Assembly: GCA_963836905.1 (NCBI GenBank)
Contig: CAWIKY010000006.1
Span: forward strand, 186,001 to 250,000
Direction of reading: 5' to 3'
From: CAWIKY01 sp963836905
GTDB taxonomy: Bacteria; Pseudomonadota; Alphaproteobacteria; Caulobacterales; Hyphomonadaceae
Length of the DNA stretch: 64,000 nucleotides
The notes beneath the pieces were generated by a model that worked only from the letters and a program-made list of their open reading frames with translations, searched no databases and was not told the origin of the DNA. Of this stretch, positions 26,014 through 35,303 are shown one piece after another; within the stretch, counting starts at the first letter, position 1; every line of letters begins with the position of its first letter. The translations under genes were made by a program, and so were the position numbers.

Positions 26014-26346
26014 ATGATTTGGGTTTATATCCTGAAATGTTCTGATGGCCGTTATTATACTGGCAGTCATAAAGGCCGGGATCCGCGCGCACGGGAAGCA
26101 CAACATAACTCCGGCTTCGACCCAAAAGCTTATACCTACAACCGCAGACCGGTGAAGCTAATCTGGGCAGAGAGTTTTGACGATTACATAGAGGCGTTTT
26201 CAATGGAACGCAGGATCAAGACCTGGTCGCGTGCAAAAAAGGAAGCGCTCATGTGCAGTGACTGGGACGAGCTGGTACGCTTGTCCAATTTCAAGAAAGC
26301 CAAGAGTGCCGATCCCTCTTCCCGTCCCTCGACAAGCTCGGGATGA
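26014..26346 (+). CDS. GIY-YIG nuclease-domain protein whose 3' end lies in a palindromic repeat
   Basis: 110 residues. The GIY-YIG core is visible as WVYILKCSDGRYYTGSHKG (about 3-21), with the conserved Arg in DPRAREAQHNSG and the later Glu in YIEAFSMERRIKTWSRAKKEAL. The length is near that of small URI-type domains. The final residues SSRPSTSSG are encoded by an inverted copy of the repeat unit at 26323-26347, and direct-orientation units lie left and further right. AGGGG precedes the ATG. It may cut or copy the repeats, as REP-associated transposases do (inference). Confidence 0.82.
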   Translation: MIWVYILKCSDGRYYTGSHKGRDPRAREAQHNSGFDPKAYTYNRRPVKLIWAESFDDYIEAFSMERRIKTWSRAKKEALMCSDWDELVRLSNFKKAKSADPSSRPSTSSG

Positions 26347-26347
26347 G
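26322..26347 (-). repeat. inverted copy of the palindromic unit, overlapping the GIY-YIG stop
   Basis: CGTCCCTCGACAAGCTCGGG and the next bases are the reverse complement of the unit at 25925-25949. The copy supplies the last codons of the GIY-YIG frame. Confidence 0.75.
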
Positions 26348-26422
26348 AAAGGAGGGATGAAATGAGAACGAGTCTCAAGCCTGATAGTTCAACACAGGTT
26401 CACCGCCATATTGAGCCTTGCT

Positions 26423-26464
26423 GTCACCCTGAGCCTCTCATCTCGAGCTTGTCGAGGGACGAAG
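26423..26464 (+). repeat. direct copy of the palindromic unit before the aldehyde dehydrogenase gene
   Basis: GTCACCCTGAGCCTCTCATC and the following GAGCTTGTCGAGGGACGAAG repeat the 25911-25951 sequence with a few changes. Confidence 0.75.
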
Positions 26465-26534
26465 CTCGAGGGACGGGAGGCGTGGACCTGAAGATTGCCG
26501 TATATATCCAAATCCAGACGCCGGAAACAAACCC

Positions 26535-27959
26535 ATGACCAGACCGCTTCCTGTCAGAAACCCGCGTACCGGCAAGGCCGACCTTGAGATCAATGCGCTT
26601 GACCAGAACGAGGTCTCGACCGTCTGCACCCGTTTGCGGGCGGCGCAAGGTGAATGGGCACGCCGGTCCCTGATGGACCGGTCCGCCGCGCTCGTCCGGC
26701 TTGCCGAGACACTGACTGCACACAAGGCTGATATAGCGGCCGCGCTCGAAGCCGATACCGGGCGCAGGCGCATTGCTGCGATGGAAGTCGACGGCGCTAT
26801 CGGGTCCATCCATGGCTGGGTGGCGCAAGCCCCGCATCTGCTGCCCGATGGCTGGACAGACGGGCGTATGAACACCGCTATTCGTCATGCGCCGCAATTC
26901 GTGCCCTACCAGCTTGTGGGGGTCATCTCGCCCTGGAACTTCCCGCTGACCCTTTCAATGATCGATACTTTGCCGGCTCTGCTGGCAGGCTGCGCTGTGG
27001 CCATAAAACCGTCCGAGGTGACCCCGCGCTTTGTTGCCCCGGTGCTTGCAGCCATCGAGGCGGCGGGCCTGTCTGATGTGCTGACCTTCGTGCAGGGTGA
27101 CGGGGCGACGGGCGCGGCGCTGATCGATGCCGTTGATGCGGTTTGTTTCACAGGCTCGGTCCCGACGGGGCGCAAGGTGGCTGCTGCTGCCGCCAGTCGA
27201 ATGATCCCGGCCTTTCTGGAGCTTGGCGGCAAGGATCCGCTCATCGTTCTGGAGAGCGCCGACCTCGAGGCGGCCAGCGATGCCGCCCTGCGCGGTTCGG
27301 TCCTGTCCACCGGCCAGGCCTGTCAGTCCATCGAGCGGATCTACGTGCAAGAGTTGGTAGCCGACGCCTTCCTTGAAAAGCTGGTCGCCAAGGCAAAGGC
27401 GGTGAACCTCAATTATCCCGACATTACGAAAGGCGAGATCGGGCCGATCATCTTCGAGCGGCAGGCGGATATCCTTGCCACCCAGATTGGTGATGCACGG
27501 AACAAAGGCGCGAGCGTAAAGACGGGCGGTGAGATCGAGACCCATGGCGGTGGAAAATGGCTGCGTCCAACGGTGCTTTCCGGCGTCACCCACGACATGA
27601 GCGTGATGACGGAAGAAACCTTCGGCCCCATTCTGCCGGTCATGTCTTTTGCTACGGTCGATGATGCCGTCGCGCTGGCCAATGATACGGTTTACGGGCT
27701 TTCGGCAGCGGTCTTTGCCGGGACGCTTGATGAGGCCGAAGCCGTGGGCCGACGCATAGATGCGGGTGCGGTCTCGCTCAATGATGCGGCCCTGACCGCG
27801 CTTTTCCACGAAGCCGAAAAGCACGCCTTCAAGCAGTCGGGGCTTGGCGGGTCGCGCATGGGTCCCGCCGGGTTCCAGCGCTTCCTCAAGCGCAAGGCGC
27901 TGATTGCGCAGACCGGGGCGCCGGTCCCCCTTGCTGCCTTTGCCGAGCATGCCGGATGA
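26535..27959 (+). CDS. aldehyde dehydrogenase family protein
   Basis: 474 residues. VISPWNFPLTLSM (about 132-144) and KPSEVTPR bind NAD(P). FLELGGKDP carries the general base Glu and GQACQSIERIYV the catalytic Cys (about 260). EETFGPILPVM and the C-terminal domain are complete. It oxidises an aldehyde to an acid, substrate unknown. The stop overlaps the enoyl-CoA hydratase start by four bases (ATGA), so the product probably enters acyl-CoA breakdown. Confidence 0.9.
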   Translation: MTRPLPVRNPRTGKADLEINALDQNEVSTVCTRLRAAQGEWARRSLMDRSAALVRLAETLTAHKADIAAALEADTGRRRIAAMEVDGAIGSIHGWVAQAPHLLPDGWTDGRMNTAIRHAPQFVPYQLVGVISPWNFPLTLSMIDTLPALLAGCAVAIKPSEVTPRFVAPVLAAIEAAGLSDVLTFVQGDGATGAALIDAVDAVCFTGSVPTGRKVAAAAASRMIPAFLELGGKDPLIVLESADLEAASDAALRGSVLSTGQACQSIERIYVQELVADAFLEKLVAKAKAVNLNYPDITKGEIGPIIFERQADILATQIGDARNKGASVKTGGEIETHGGGKWLRPTVLSGVTHDMSVMTEETFGPILPVMSFATVDDAVALANDTVYGLSAAVFAGTLDEAEAVGRRIDAGAVSLNDAALTALFHEAEKHAFKQSGLGGSRMGPAGFQRFLKRKALIAQTGAPVPLAAFAEHAG

Positions 27960-28738
27960 GTGAGCCCATTTATCTGAAACGCGAGGATGAGACAGCTGAA
28001 CTGGTGCTCAACGCCCCTGAAAAGCGCAATGCGCTGTCTTCTGCGATGTGGGGCGCGATCCCGGGCCTCATTGAGCGGTTCAGTCAGGATACTGACGCGA
28101 AAGTGCTTGTCCTGCATGGCGGCGATGCCGGGGCGTTTGCTGCCGGTGCCGACATCTCGGAGTTCGAGACGATCTACGCGACGCCGCAGAGTGCTGCGAC
28201 CGCCGGGAAGACCATCGCTGCTGCGCTCGATGCGCTGGAAACCTGCCCCAAGCCGACGATTGCGGCCATAGACGGGGCATGTGTCGGCGGTGGTGTGAGC
28301 CTTGCCATGGCCTGCGATCTGCGTGTGGCAGGCGACGGCGCGAAATTCGGCGTCACGCCCGGCAAGCTCGGCCTGGTTTATCCGGCCGCCGATACGCGTC
28401 GCCTTCTGGCCGCAATCGGTCCGGGCGCGACGCGGGACATTCTCTTCACGGGTCGTATATTCCAGACGGCCGAAGCCCACCGTATGGGTCTGGTGGAACG
28501 GGTAACGGGCAAGGGTGAGGCTCTGAGCGCAGCACGCACGCTGGCCGCCGAGATCGGCGCGATCTCGCAATGGTCAACGCGGGCTACCAAGGCGATGATT
28601 GCCGGATTGCAGTCGGGCTGGGGCGATGACGACAAGGAGGCCGAACGGCTTTTTCTTGAGGGCTTTTCCAATGCCGATTTCGCCGATGGCTATCGCGCCT
28701 TTCTCGAAAAGCGTCCCCCGAACTTCAAGCTGCGCTAG
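27956..28738 (+). CDS. enoyl-CoA hydratase/isomerase family protein
   Basis: 260 residues, crotonase fold. NAPEKRNALSSAMW near the start, the oxyanion-hole segments AGADISEF (about 62-69) and GACVGGGVSLAMACDLRVA (about 104-122), and GVTPGKLGLVYP follow. The second catalytic-region Glu typical of true hydratases is not obvious, so isomerase, hydratase or hydrolase activity is open. It is coupled to the upstream aldehyde dehydrogenase and lies upstream of two acyl-CoA dehydrogenase genes. Confidence 0.88.
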   Translation: MSEPIYLKREDETAELVLNAPEKRNALSSAMWGAIPGLIERFSQDTDAKVLVLHGGDAGAFAAGADISEFETIYATPQSAATAGKTIAAALDALETCPKPTIAAIDGACVGGGVSLAMACDLRVAGDGAKFGVTPGKLGLVYPAADTRRLLAAIGPGATRDILFTGRIFQTAEAHRMGLVERVTGKGEALSAARTLAAEIGAISQWSTRATKAMIAGLQSGWGDDDKEAERLFLEGFSNADFADGYRAFLEKRPPNFKLR

Positions 28739-28946
28739 ACCGCTGACCGGATGAGCAAAAAGAAGCGCCGGCGCTCTGACACCGACGCTCAGTCAAGGGC
28801 AATGGATGGTTATTCAGCCATCACGTCTGACCTGATCCGGTATTCGTGATCTCCGCGTCCTCGCAAAGGGTGAGGCGTGCCACATCACTTGTCACCCGAA
28901 CCGCGCCAAGCCAGTCTGGTCTGAAACGAAGGAGAGGTTTCACAAG

Positions 28947-30153
28947 ATGGATCTGGCGCTCGGACCTGAATACCTCGCGTTTCGCGATGAAGTGGCCGCC
29001 TTTCTTGCGGCCAATCGTGACCAGGCACCGCAGCGCGGTGATCGCGGGATAAAGCATCCCCGACGGCTCGCCTGGCAAAAGCTGTTGATCGAGAACGGGC
29101 TGGCGGCGCGAACCGTACCGGAAGCGTATGGCGGCTATGGCGCGGAACCGGACATTCTGAAATCCCGCATCATCGCCGAAGCTTTCGCTGCGTCCGGCCT
29201 GCCCGGTCCACTGGCCAATCAGGGCATATCCATGTTCGTGCCCACCCTGCTGGAACTTGGCAGTGAAGCACAGAAACGCGACTGGATCGGACCGACCCTG
29301 CGCGGCGAGGTCGTCTGGTGTCAGGGCTATTCCGAACCGGGTGCCGGGTCCGATCTTGCGGCCCTGAAGACCTCGGCGGTGATCGACGGCGATGACTATG
29401 TCATCAATGGTTCGAAGATCTGGACCAGTACGGCGAAACAGGCCGACATGATATTCTGTCTCGTCCGCACCGAGCCGGATGCAAGGAAGCATGCCGGTAT
29501 TTCTTATCTGATCTTCTCGATGGAAACGCCCGGCATAGAGGTGCGCCCCCTCATCGACATGACCGGTGCAGCCAACTTCAACGAGGTCTTCTTCACAGAT
29601 GTGCGCGTCCCGAAAGACCAGATCGTCGGTCGTCCGGGCGAGGGCTGGGCCGTGGCGAACGCAACGCTTGGCCATGAGCGCGGCATGCTGGGCGATCCGA
29701 ATGCGGCGCGGGCGCGGCTGATGGCCATTGCCGACCTCATGCAGGAGGAAACTGTCGACGGCCAGCGGCTGATCGATCATCCGGTTTTCCTCGACCGGCT
29801 GGTGGCATTGCAGGCCGAGGTATATGCGATGCAGGCCAATGGGCTTGCGCACGATGACGGCAAAACTTCAGGGCGAAAGCGCAGGCATGGCCGGGCTGAT
29901 CGTCAAGCTGCAGGGATGCGAGCTCAATCACCGGCTGGCAGGCCTCGCCATTGACGCGATGGGGGAGCTCGGCACGCTTTACGGCAGCGGCGAGCATCTG
30001 CGCGAGGATGGACGCTGGCAGGCAAGCTACATGTACGATCTTGGGCTCATCATCGGCGGCGGGACGGCGCAGATTCAAAAGAACATCATCGCCGAGCGTG
30101 GGCTCGGCATGCCGCGCGAACCGAAACCGGCAAGGCCGGAGGCGCGATCATGA
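28947..30153 (+). CDS. acyl-CoA dehydrogenase, interrupted by a +1 frameshift
   Basis: The first frame gives the N-terminal and middle domains (QGYSEPGAGSDLAALKT, WTSTAKQADMIFCLVRT, GEGWAVANATLGHERG). After VYAMQANGL the natural sequence (RTMTAKLQGESAGMAGLI to PARPEARS) is in the next frame, stopping at 30153. Removing one T at 29845-29846 gives 401 residues. The stop overlaps the next gene's ATG by four bases. Two adjacent, coupled acyl-CoA dehydrogenase genes often form a heteromeric enzyme, as in steroid-degrading bacteria. Confidence 0.85.
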
Positions 30154-31244
30154 AGTTTGCCCTGAATGAGGATCAGCAGGCCCTGCAGGAAGCCGTTCGC
30201 AGCTTTCTTGGTGGCAGCGATACGCTGGCCGCCTTGCGCGATCGGGCCGATGGCAAGAGCGACGCAGCGGACGCCCTGGAGCATGGTCTCCGCGATCTCG
30301 GTCTGCCGGGCCTCTGCGTTCCGGAAAGCGCAGGCGGGCTTGGCCTTGGCTTGATGGAAGCGGCTCTGGTGCAGGAAGCGCTCGGCTATCACGCTTCGCC
30401 CGCGGGAGGCGTGCAGTCTGGCGCGGGTGCAGCATTCGCGCTTTCGCGTGCGTCCGGAACAGATACGGCTGTTGATCTGTCCGACATGGCCAGTGGCGAG
30501 ACCCGTTTTGCGCTCGCCTTGTCCGAGCACACCGGCGCGCGAAGCGGGACCGGAATTGTAGCGGACGGGGGCACGCTTGCCGGGCGCTCGATGTTCGTTC
30601 TGGGCGGCGAGCAGGCCACACATGTTCTCATCGCCGACATGACCCGGCGACTGCATGTCATCGATGCGCGTGCAAACGACGTATCATGGACCAGGCTGGC
30701 GACGATCGACGCCTCGCGCACACTATTCGAACTCGACATGAAAGCTGTGCCCGCACAGGCGCTCGACGAAGGCAATTCGCCCGGACAGGCGCTGGAAAAG
30801 GCCATCATGGCGCAGCGTATCCTGCTGGCCGCGGATACGCTCGGTGCAGCGCAGGCCATGCTGGACATGGCTGTCGACTATGCCGGAACGCGCGAACAGT
30901 TTGGTCGCAAGATCGGCAGCTTTCAGGCGGTCAAGCACATGTGCGCTGAGATGGCGGCGAAGCTGGAACCTGCGCGCGCCCTGATCTGGCAGGCGGCGCA
31001 CGCCTTCGATGCCATTCCGGAGGACGCACCCCTGCTGTCACGTCTGGCCAAGGCGCATATGGCAGAGGTTGGTACGTTTATCGCCCGCACCTCGACCGAA
31101 GTGCATGGCGGCATGGGCTTCACCGATCTTCTTGGCCTGCACTACTGGTTCAAGCGGATCGGCCTGAACCGGCAGCTGCTCGGCGGACCGGAACGCCTGC
31201 GCGCCGAAGCTGCCGCCTTGCAGGGCTGGGGCAAGGCTTCATGA
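30150..31244 (+). CDS. acyl-CoA dehydrogenase, second subunit or paralogue
   Basis: 364 residues. N-terminal helical domain, a short and diverged middle beta domain, then a C-terminal domain with DYAGTREQFGRKIGSFQAVKHM and TEVHGGMGFTDLLGLHYWFKR, the FAD-contact region. It is shorter and more diverged than its neighbour, as for the partner subunit of alpha2beta2 acyl-CoA dehydrogenases (inference). ATGA overlap with the upstream gene. Confidence 0.87.
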   Translation: MKFALNEDQQALQEAVRSFLGGSDTLAALRDRADGKSDAADALEHGLRDLGLPGLCVPESAGGLGLGLMEAALVQEALGYHASPAGGVQSGAGAAFALSRASGTDTAVDLSDMASGETRFALALSEHTGARSGTGIVADGGTLAGRSMFVLGGEQATHVLIADMTRRLHVIDARANDVSWTRLATIDASRTLFELDMKAVPAQALDEGNSPGQALEKAIMAQRILLAADTLGAAQAMLDMAVDYAGTREQFGRKIGSFQAVKHMCAEMAAKLEPARALIWQAAHAFDAIPEDAPLLSRLAKAHMAEVGTFIARTSTEVHGGMGFTDLLGLHYWFKRIGLNRQLLGGPERLRAEAAALQGWGKAS

Positions 31245-31280
31245 CCGGCTGACCCGGTAAAAACGCGGCGGTGATGCGCG

Positions 31281-32252
31281 TCAGTCTTGCAGAAGTGCTG
31301 CCGCCCCGACAAGCGCCGCATCCGGCTCTGACAGCATGCGAATGGGGATGTCCGTCATGAAGTCGGTCTTCGGCCCTCGCTCGCTGAACCTGTCGAGCGC
31401 CGCATCGCTGCGAAACCAGTCGAGCAGGTAGGGCGATACACCGCCCGTCAAAACCACTCCGCCACGCGCGCCCGCCATCAGCACCATGTCGCCCGCAGCG
31501 GAGAGAACCGCTCCCGCACGCAAGGCGCATATCTCTGCGGCGAACGCGTCTCCGGCTTTGGCGGCTGCGATGAGGTGGGGCGCGGAGAGGATGACGCGCG
31601 GCGCGCCCTCCACGTCGCAGAGGGCCGTTTGCAAGTCCGCAAGCCCGATCCCCGCGGCAACGCGCTCATTCGAGACATAGCCGAACCGCGCCTCCAGAGC
31701 GGCGGCGATTTCCCTTTCCCGCTGGCTGCGCGGTGCATAAGCCTGATGCCCGCCTTCACCGGAAACGATATGCCAGCTGCCGTCCACTCGCGGACAAAGC
31801 AATGCGATCCCCAGACCGGTGCCCGGGCCGATCACCACGACCGGAGCAGTCTCGTCGGCCGTTCCAGCGCGCACCGGAACAAACGCGTCTTCGCCGTAAA
31901 CCGGCACGGCGCGGGCCATGGCATGGAAATCGTTAACCATAACGCACTGATCGAGAGCGCTCCCGGACCGGAGGGTTGCGCCATCGATTTGCGGCCAGGG
32001 CAGGTTGGTCAGGCGGACCCGTTCGCCGGCCACGGGACCGGCAAGCGCGAACAGCGCGTGGGTCGGAGGCGCTGGCAAAGTTGCTGTCCAGTCGGCTAAA
32101 ACCGCCTCAAACGACTGATACGCTGCACAATTGTAACGCCCTTGAAATTTCAGGCCGATTTTTCCCTCATCGCGCGAAACTGCAGCAAAACGTGCATTCG
32201 TTCCGCCTATATCGGCAACTATCTCGACCCGTTCGCGCACAATGCTCCTCAC
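31281..32252 (-). CDS. glk: glucokinase
   Basis: 323 residues, the ATP-dependent Glk type. The phosphate-binding motif VADIGGTNARFA (about 12-23), WPQIDG, the catalytic Asp in VNDFHAMAR, the GPGTGLGIALL loop and SGEGGHQAYAPRS are all present. It phosphorylates glucose in the cytoplasm. It is divergent from the DUF3450/TonB operon across a 313-bp spacer. Confidence 0.9.
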   Translation of the reverse strand: MRSIVRERVEIVADIGGTNARFAAVSRDEGKIGLKFQGRYNCAAYQSFEAVLADWTATLPAPPTHALFALAGPVAGERVRLTNLPWPQIDGATLRSGSALDQCVMVNDFHAMARAVPVYGEDAFVPVRAGTADETAPVVVIGPGTGLGIALLCPRVDGSWHIVSGEGGHQAYAPRSQREREIAAALEARFGYVSNERVAAGIGLADLQTALCDVEGAPRVILSAPHLIAAAKAGDAFAAEICALRAGAVLSAAGDMVLMAGARGGVVLTGGVSPYLLDWFRSDAALDRFSERGPKTDFMTDIPIRMLSEPDAALVGAAALLQD

Positions 32253-32565
32253 TCTTTTATCTAATTCGGTCGACCTGCAGTGAATCTTATTGATCTTTTC
32301 GGTCAGGTTGATAGCGTCCGCCTGTTACCTCGGGACAGGTGACAATAAAGCAGTACGTTAGAATGCTGCTGTAATAAGAATGTTTAAGGGTGGTCAACGC
32401 GAGTTGGCTTCAGGTGATCCCCGGAGCGTTCCGGACCACGCCTTGGAAACTCAGCCTGCATGTGTGCGCAGGACACTGAAAACGACCGGTGGAGGATGCC
32501 CCTTCGCCGGAATAACGATTTTTCCATGCGTGATCTTCACGCAATGAATGGAGTGAGAGGCGAAC
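32253..32565. other. divergent regulatory region between glk and the TonB operon
   Basis: 313 bases, AT-richer than its surroundings at 32275-32400. It holds two imperfect inverted repeats: GTTACCT-CGGGAC-AGGTGAC (about 32324-32343) and AGCAG-N11-CTGCT in the stretch after 32350. Promoters for both sides must lie here, but I cannot fix -35/-10 boxes with confidence. Confidence 0.45.
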
Positions 32566-33342
32566 ATGAAGCGTGTTCTAATTCCGGCTCGTGGCGCAAT
32601 AGTTGCGGGTCTTTGTCTTGTGGGTCTGCCTGCCATCGCGCAGCTCGATCAGGCTATCCAGACCGGCGAGCGAGCGACCCGGCAAGCCGAGCAGGTGCAG
32701 GACCAGATCAATCAGCTCGATGACGAGCGAAGCGATCTTGTTCGCGAGTATCGTACGATGCTCCAGCGTCTCGATGCTGCCAGGCTCTATGCTGCGCAGC
32801 AGGAGCGCGTTGTCGCTTCCCAGCGTGAAGAGCTTGCATCACTGAACGATCAGCTCGGACGGGTGGATGAAATCTCCGCCCAGATGACGCCGATGATGCT
32901 CGACATGATTTCGGACCTCGAAGTCTTCGTGGAAGCGGATCTGCCGTTCAAGTCCGAGCTTCGTCAGGAGCGTCTTGATCAGCTGAACCGCGCCATGGAC
33001 AGCGCCGACGTTTCTCCGGCCGAGCGTTACCGCCTCATCATCGAAGCCTATCAGGCCGAGATGGAATATGGCCGTACCATCGCGTCGTACGAGGAAGAGA
33101 TCGACGTGGACGGCGAGCCCGTGACCGTTCAGCTCTTCCAGTACGGCCGCGTGGCTCTGGTGTATCTGAACCCGGTGACCGGCGAAGTCGCCCGCTGGGA
33201 CCGTGAAACCAATGCATGGCAGCCGCTGGATTCCAGCTTCCGCCGTCCTATCCAGGACGCGATCCGCATCGCCGAGGGCACCAAGCAACAGGATGTGTTG
33301 TTCGGGCCTATCGAGAAGTTTTCCGTCAGCGCAGCGCAATAA
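32566..33342 (+). CDS. DUF3450 family periplasmic protein of the TonB-type system
   Basis: 258 residues. A signal peptide ends at AIAQ, followed by a coiled-coil region (about 25-110, heptads such as RQAEQVQDQINQLDDERSDL) and a compact domain with FQYGRVALVYLNPVTGEVARWD. DUF3450 genes are typically found at the head of ExbB/ExbD/TonB operons, as here. The protein presumably contacts the complex in the periplasm, but no mechanism is established. Confidence 0.9.
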   Translation: MKRVLIPARGAIVAGLCLVGLPAIAQLDQAIQTGERATRQAEQVQDQINQLDDERSDLVREYRTMLQRLDAARLYAAQQERVVASQREELASLNDQLGRVDEISAQMTPMMLDMISDLEVFVEADLPFKSELRQERLDQLNRAMDSADVSPAERYRLIIEAYQAEMEYGRTIASYEEEIDVDGEPVTVQLFQYGRVALVYLNPVTGEVARWDRETNAWQPLDSSFRRPIQDAIRIAEGTKQQDVLFGPIEKFSVSAAQ

Positions 33343-33374
33343 GCGCTCCAGTCCGGATCAGAAGGGTGTTTGAA

Positions 33375-34760
33375 ATGAAGAACCTGAAACTTTCCCTCAA
33401 GGCGCTTGGTGCGGTGGCACTATTGGGCGGAACCAGCCTGGTGGCTGCCATTCCTGCTCAGGCGCAATCTTCCTTGCAGGACGTGCTTCGTGCCGTTCAG
33501 CGGGACTCAGAAGCGCTGACGGCTGAAAACGCCCAGCGCCTTCGCGAATTCCAGGCGGCACGCAACGAGCAGGCCGCTTCGATGAGCACGCTCCGTGGGC
33601 AGCTTAATGCTGCAGAAGGTCGTGGCCAAGCGCTCGCAAACGAGTTCCAGGCAAACGAGACCCAGATCACCGATCTGTCGTCCCAGCTGCAGGAAGAAGC
33701 CGGTGACTTCGGTCAGCTTCTCGGACAGTTCCGTCAGGCTGCCGGTGAGACCATGCCGGTTATCCGCAACTCGCTGGCCTCCGCCCAGTATCCGGGTCGC
33801 GCTGACAAGTTGTCTGAAATCGCACAGGCCCGGGCTCTGCCCAGCCGTACCGATCTCGACAGCCTGCCCAAGGCGATCCTTCAGGAAATGGTTGCGCAGT
33901 CCGAAGTGACGACGTTCACCGCTCCTGTTGCGAACATCGGTCCGGATGGTGAAAACCTGACCAAGGAACTCCTTCGCGTCGGCGTCTTCAACTCTGCGAC
34001 GACGGATAATGTTGCTTTTGCTGAAATGCGTGACGGCAAGCTCGCCGCGTTCCCGAAGCAGCCTCCCGGCGATTTCTCGAGCGCCATGCGCAACCTGATC
34101 AATGCCGGCCCGGATGAAGTCGTTCGCGCCCCTGTGGATCCATCCAAGGGCGGTCTCTTCGACACCTACGGCAAGCTTCCAACCCTTGGCGATCGTCTTG
34201 AAGATGGTGGCATTGTCGGTGCGATCATCCTGTTCGCGCTGCTTCCGATCGGTCTGCTCATCGGTCTGTTCAAGCTTATCTCGCTCTTCCTGATGGGCGG
34301 TGCCATGCGCTCGACCGCCAAGAAGGGAAAGGCCGGTTCCGGCAACCCGCTGTCCCGCGTCTTCCAGGTCTATGAAGACCATCGCAACGATCAGGTCGAA
34401 ACGCTTGAGCTGAAACTCGACGAGCAGATTCTGAAAGAATCCCCGCGCATCGAACGGTTCAACGATATCGTGAAGGTTCTGGCCGCGGTTGCTCCGCTGC
34501 TTGGTCTCCTCGGTACGGTTATCGGCATGATCATCACCTTCACCGCGATCACGATCTACGGTGCCGGTGACCCACAGCTGATGGCAGACGGTATCTCGAC
34601 CGCTCTCATGACCACGGTGTTCGGTCTCGTCGCGGCTATCCCGCTCCTGCTGGTCCATGCGCTCTGCGCCGGAGCTGCCCGCTCCAATCAGCAGATCCTT
34701 GACGAACAGGCCGCCGGTCTGGTTGCCGAGCGTGCAGAAAAAGGGGTGGCGGTCGCTTGA
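33375..34760 (+). CDS. large ExbB-like proton channel with periplasmic extension (TtpC-like)
   Basis: 461 residues. A signal peptide (to PAQAQ), then a helical periplasmic domain of about 220 residues, a membrane helix (about 275-300) and the MotA/TolQ/ExbB channel domain with LAAVAPLLGLLGTVIGMIITF and VFGLVAAIPLLLVHAL. This is the layout of TtpC, the extra ExbB-like protein of TonB2 systems in Vibrio. The start at 33375 is set by the signal peptide; the frame runs back through the previous gene. Confidence 0.88.
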   Translation: MKNLKLSLKALGAVALLGGTSLVAAIPAQAQSSLQDVLRAVQRDSEALTAENAQRLREFQAARNEQAASMSTLRGQLNAAEGRGQALANEFQANETQITDLSSQLQEEAGDFGQLLGQFRQAAGETMPVIRNSLASAQYPGRADKLSEIAQARALPSRTDLDSLPKAILQEMVAQSEVTTFTAPVANIGPDGENLTKELLRVGVFNSATTDNVAFAEMRDGKLAAFPKQPPGDFSSAMRNLINAGPDEVVRAPVDPSKGGLFDTYGKLPTLGDRLEDGGIVGAIILFALLPIGLLIGLFKLISLFLMGGAMRSTAKKGKAGSGNPLSRVFQVYEDHRNDQVETLELKLDEQILKESPRIERFNDIVKVLAAVAPLLGLLGTVIGMIITFTAITIYGAGDPQLMADGISTALMTTVFGLVAAIPLLLVHALCAGAARSNQQILDEQAAGLVAERAEKGVAVA

Positions 34761-34793
34761 CGGCTGCCAGTCCCGGCACGAGGAGCCAACATT

Positions 34794-35303
34794 ATGTTAG
34801 CTGATCTACAAGCCTTTCTGGACCGTGGCGGACCCGTTCTGCTCGTGATCTTCGGCACCACATTCGTGATGTGGGCGCTGATTCTGGAGCGGGAGTTCTA
34901 CTTTCGCTTCGGTCACAAGCAGATCGCCAAGCGCGCATTGAAGGATTGGGAAAACCGCAGCGATCATCGCACGACCTACGCCCTCTGGGCACGGGACATG
35001 CTGATCAGCCGCGTACGCCAGCAAGCCGAGCAGAACGTTTCCCTGACCAAGGCCATGGTGGCGCTCGCGCCCCTGCTCGGCCTCCTGGGAACTGTGACCG
35101 GAATGGTTCAGGTGTTCGACGTGATGGCCTTGTCATCGGGTGCGGATGCCCAGGCCATGTCCGGCGGCGTGTCACGAGCGACGATACCGACCATGGCAGG
35201 CATGGTCGCATCGCTCTCTGGCATTCTTTTTACGACCAGTATGGATCGTCGCGTGAACCGGAGCGTTCAGCTTGTCGCTGACAAGATGGAGGTCGAACGA
35301 TGA
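34794..35303 (+). CDS. exbB: ExbB-like MotA/TolQ/ExbB proton channel protein
   Basis: 169 residues, short ExbB2 form. One N-terminal helix (about 14-30), then the channel domain with MVALAPLLGLLGTVTGMVQVF and ATIPTMAGMVASLSGILF. With the ExbD proteins it converts the proton gradient into movement of TonB. The stop overlaps the next exbD by four bases (ATGA). Confidence 0.9.
   Translation: MLADLQAFLDRGGPVLLVIFGTTFVMWALILEREFYFRFGHKQIAKRALKDWENRSDHRTTYALWARDMLISRVRQQAEQNVSLTKAMVALAPLLGLLGTVTGMVQVFDVMALSSGADAQAMSGGVSRATIPTMAGMVASLSGILFTTSMDRRVNRSVQLVADKMEVER

Noticed and set aside
28764..28775. AGCGCCGGCGCT palindrome after the enoyl-CoA hydratase gene
   Set aside because: Short GC-only dyads are frequent by chance in this base composition and it has no regulatory context.
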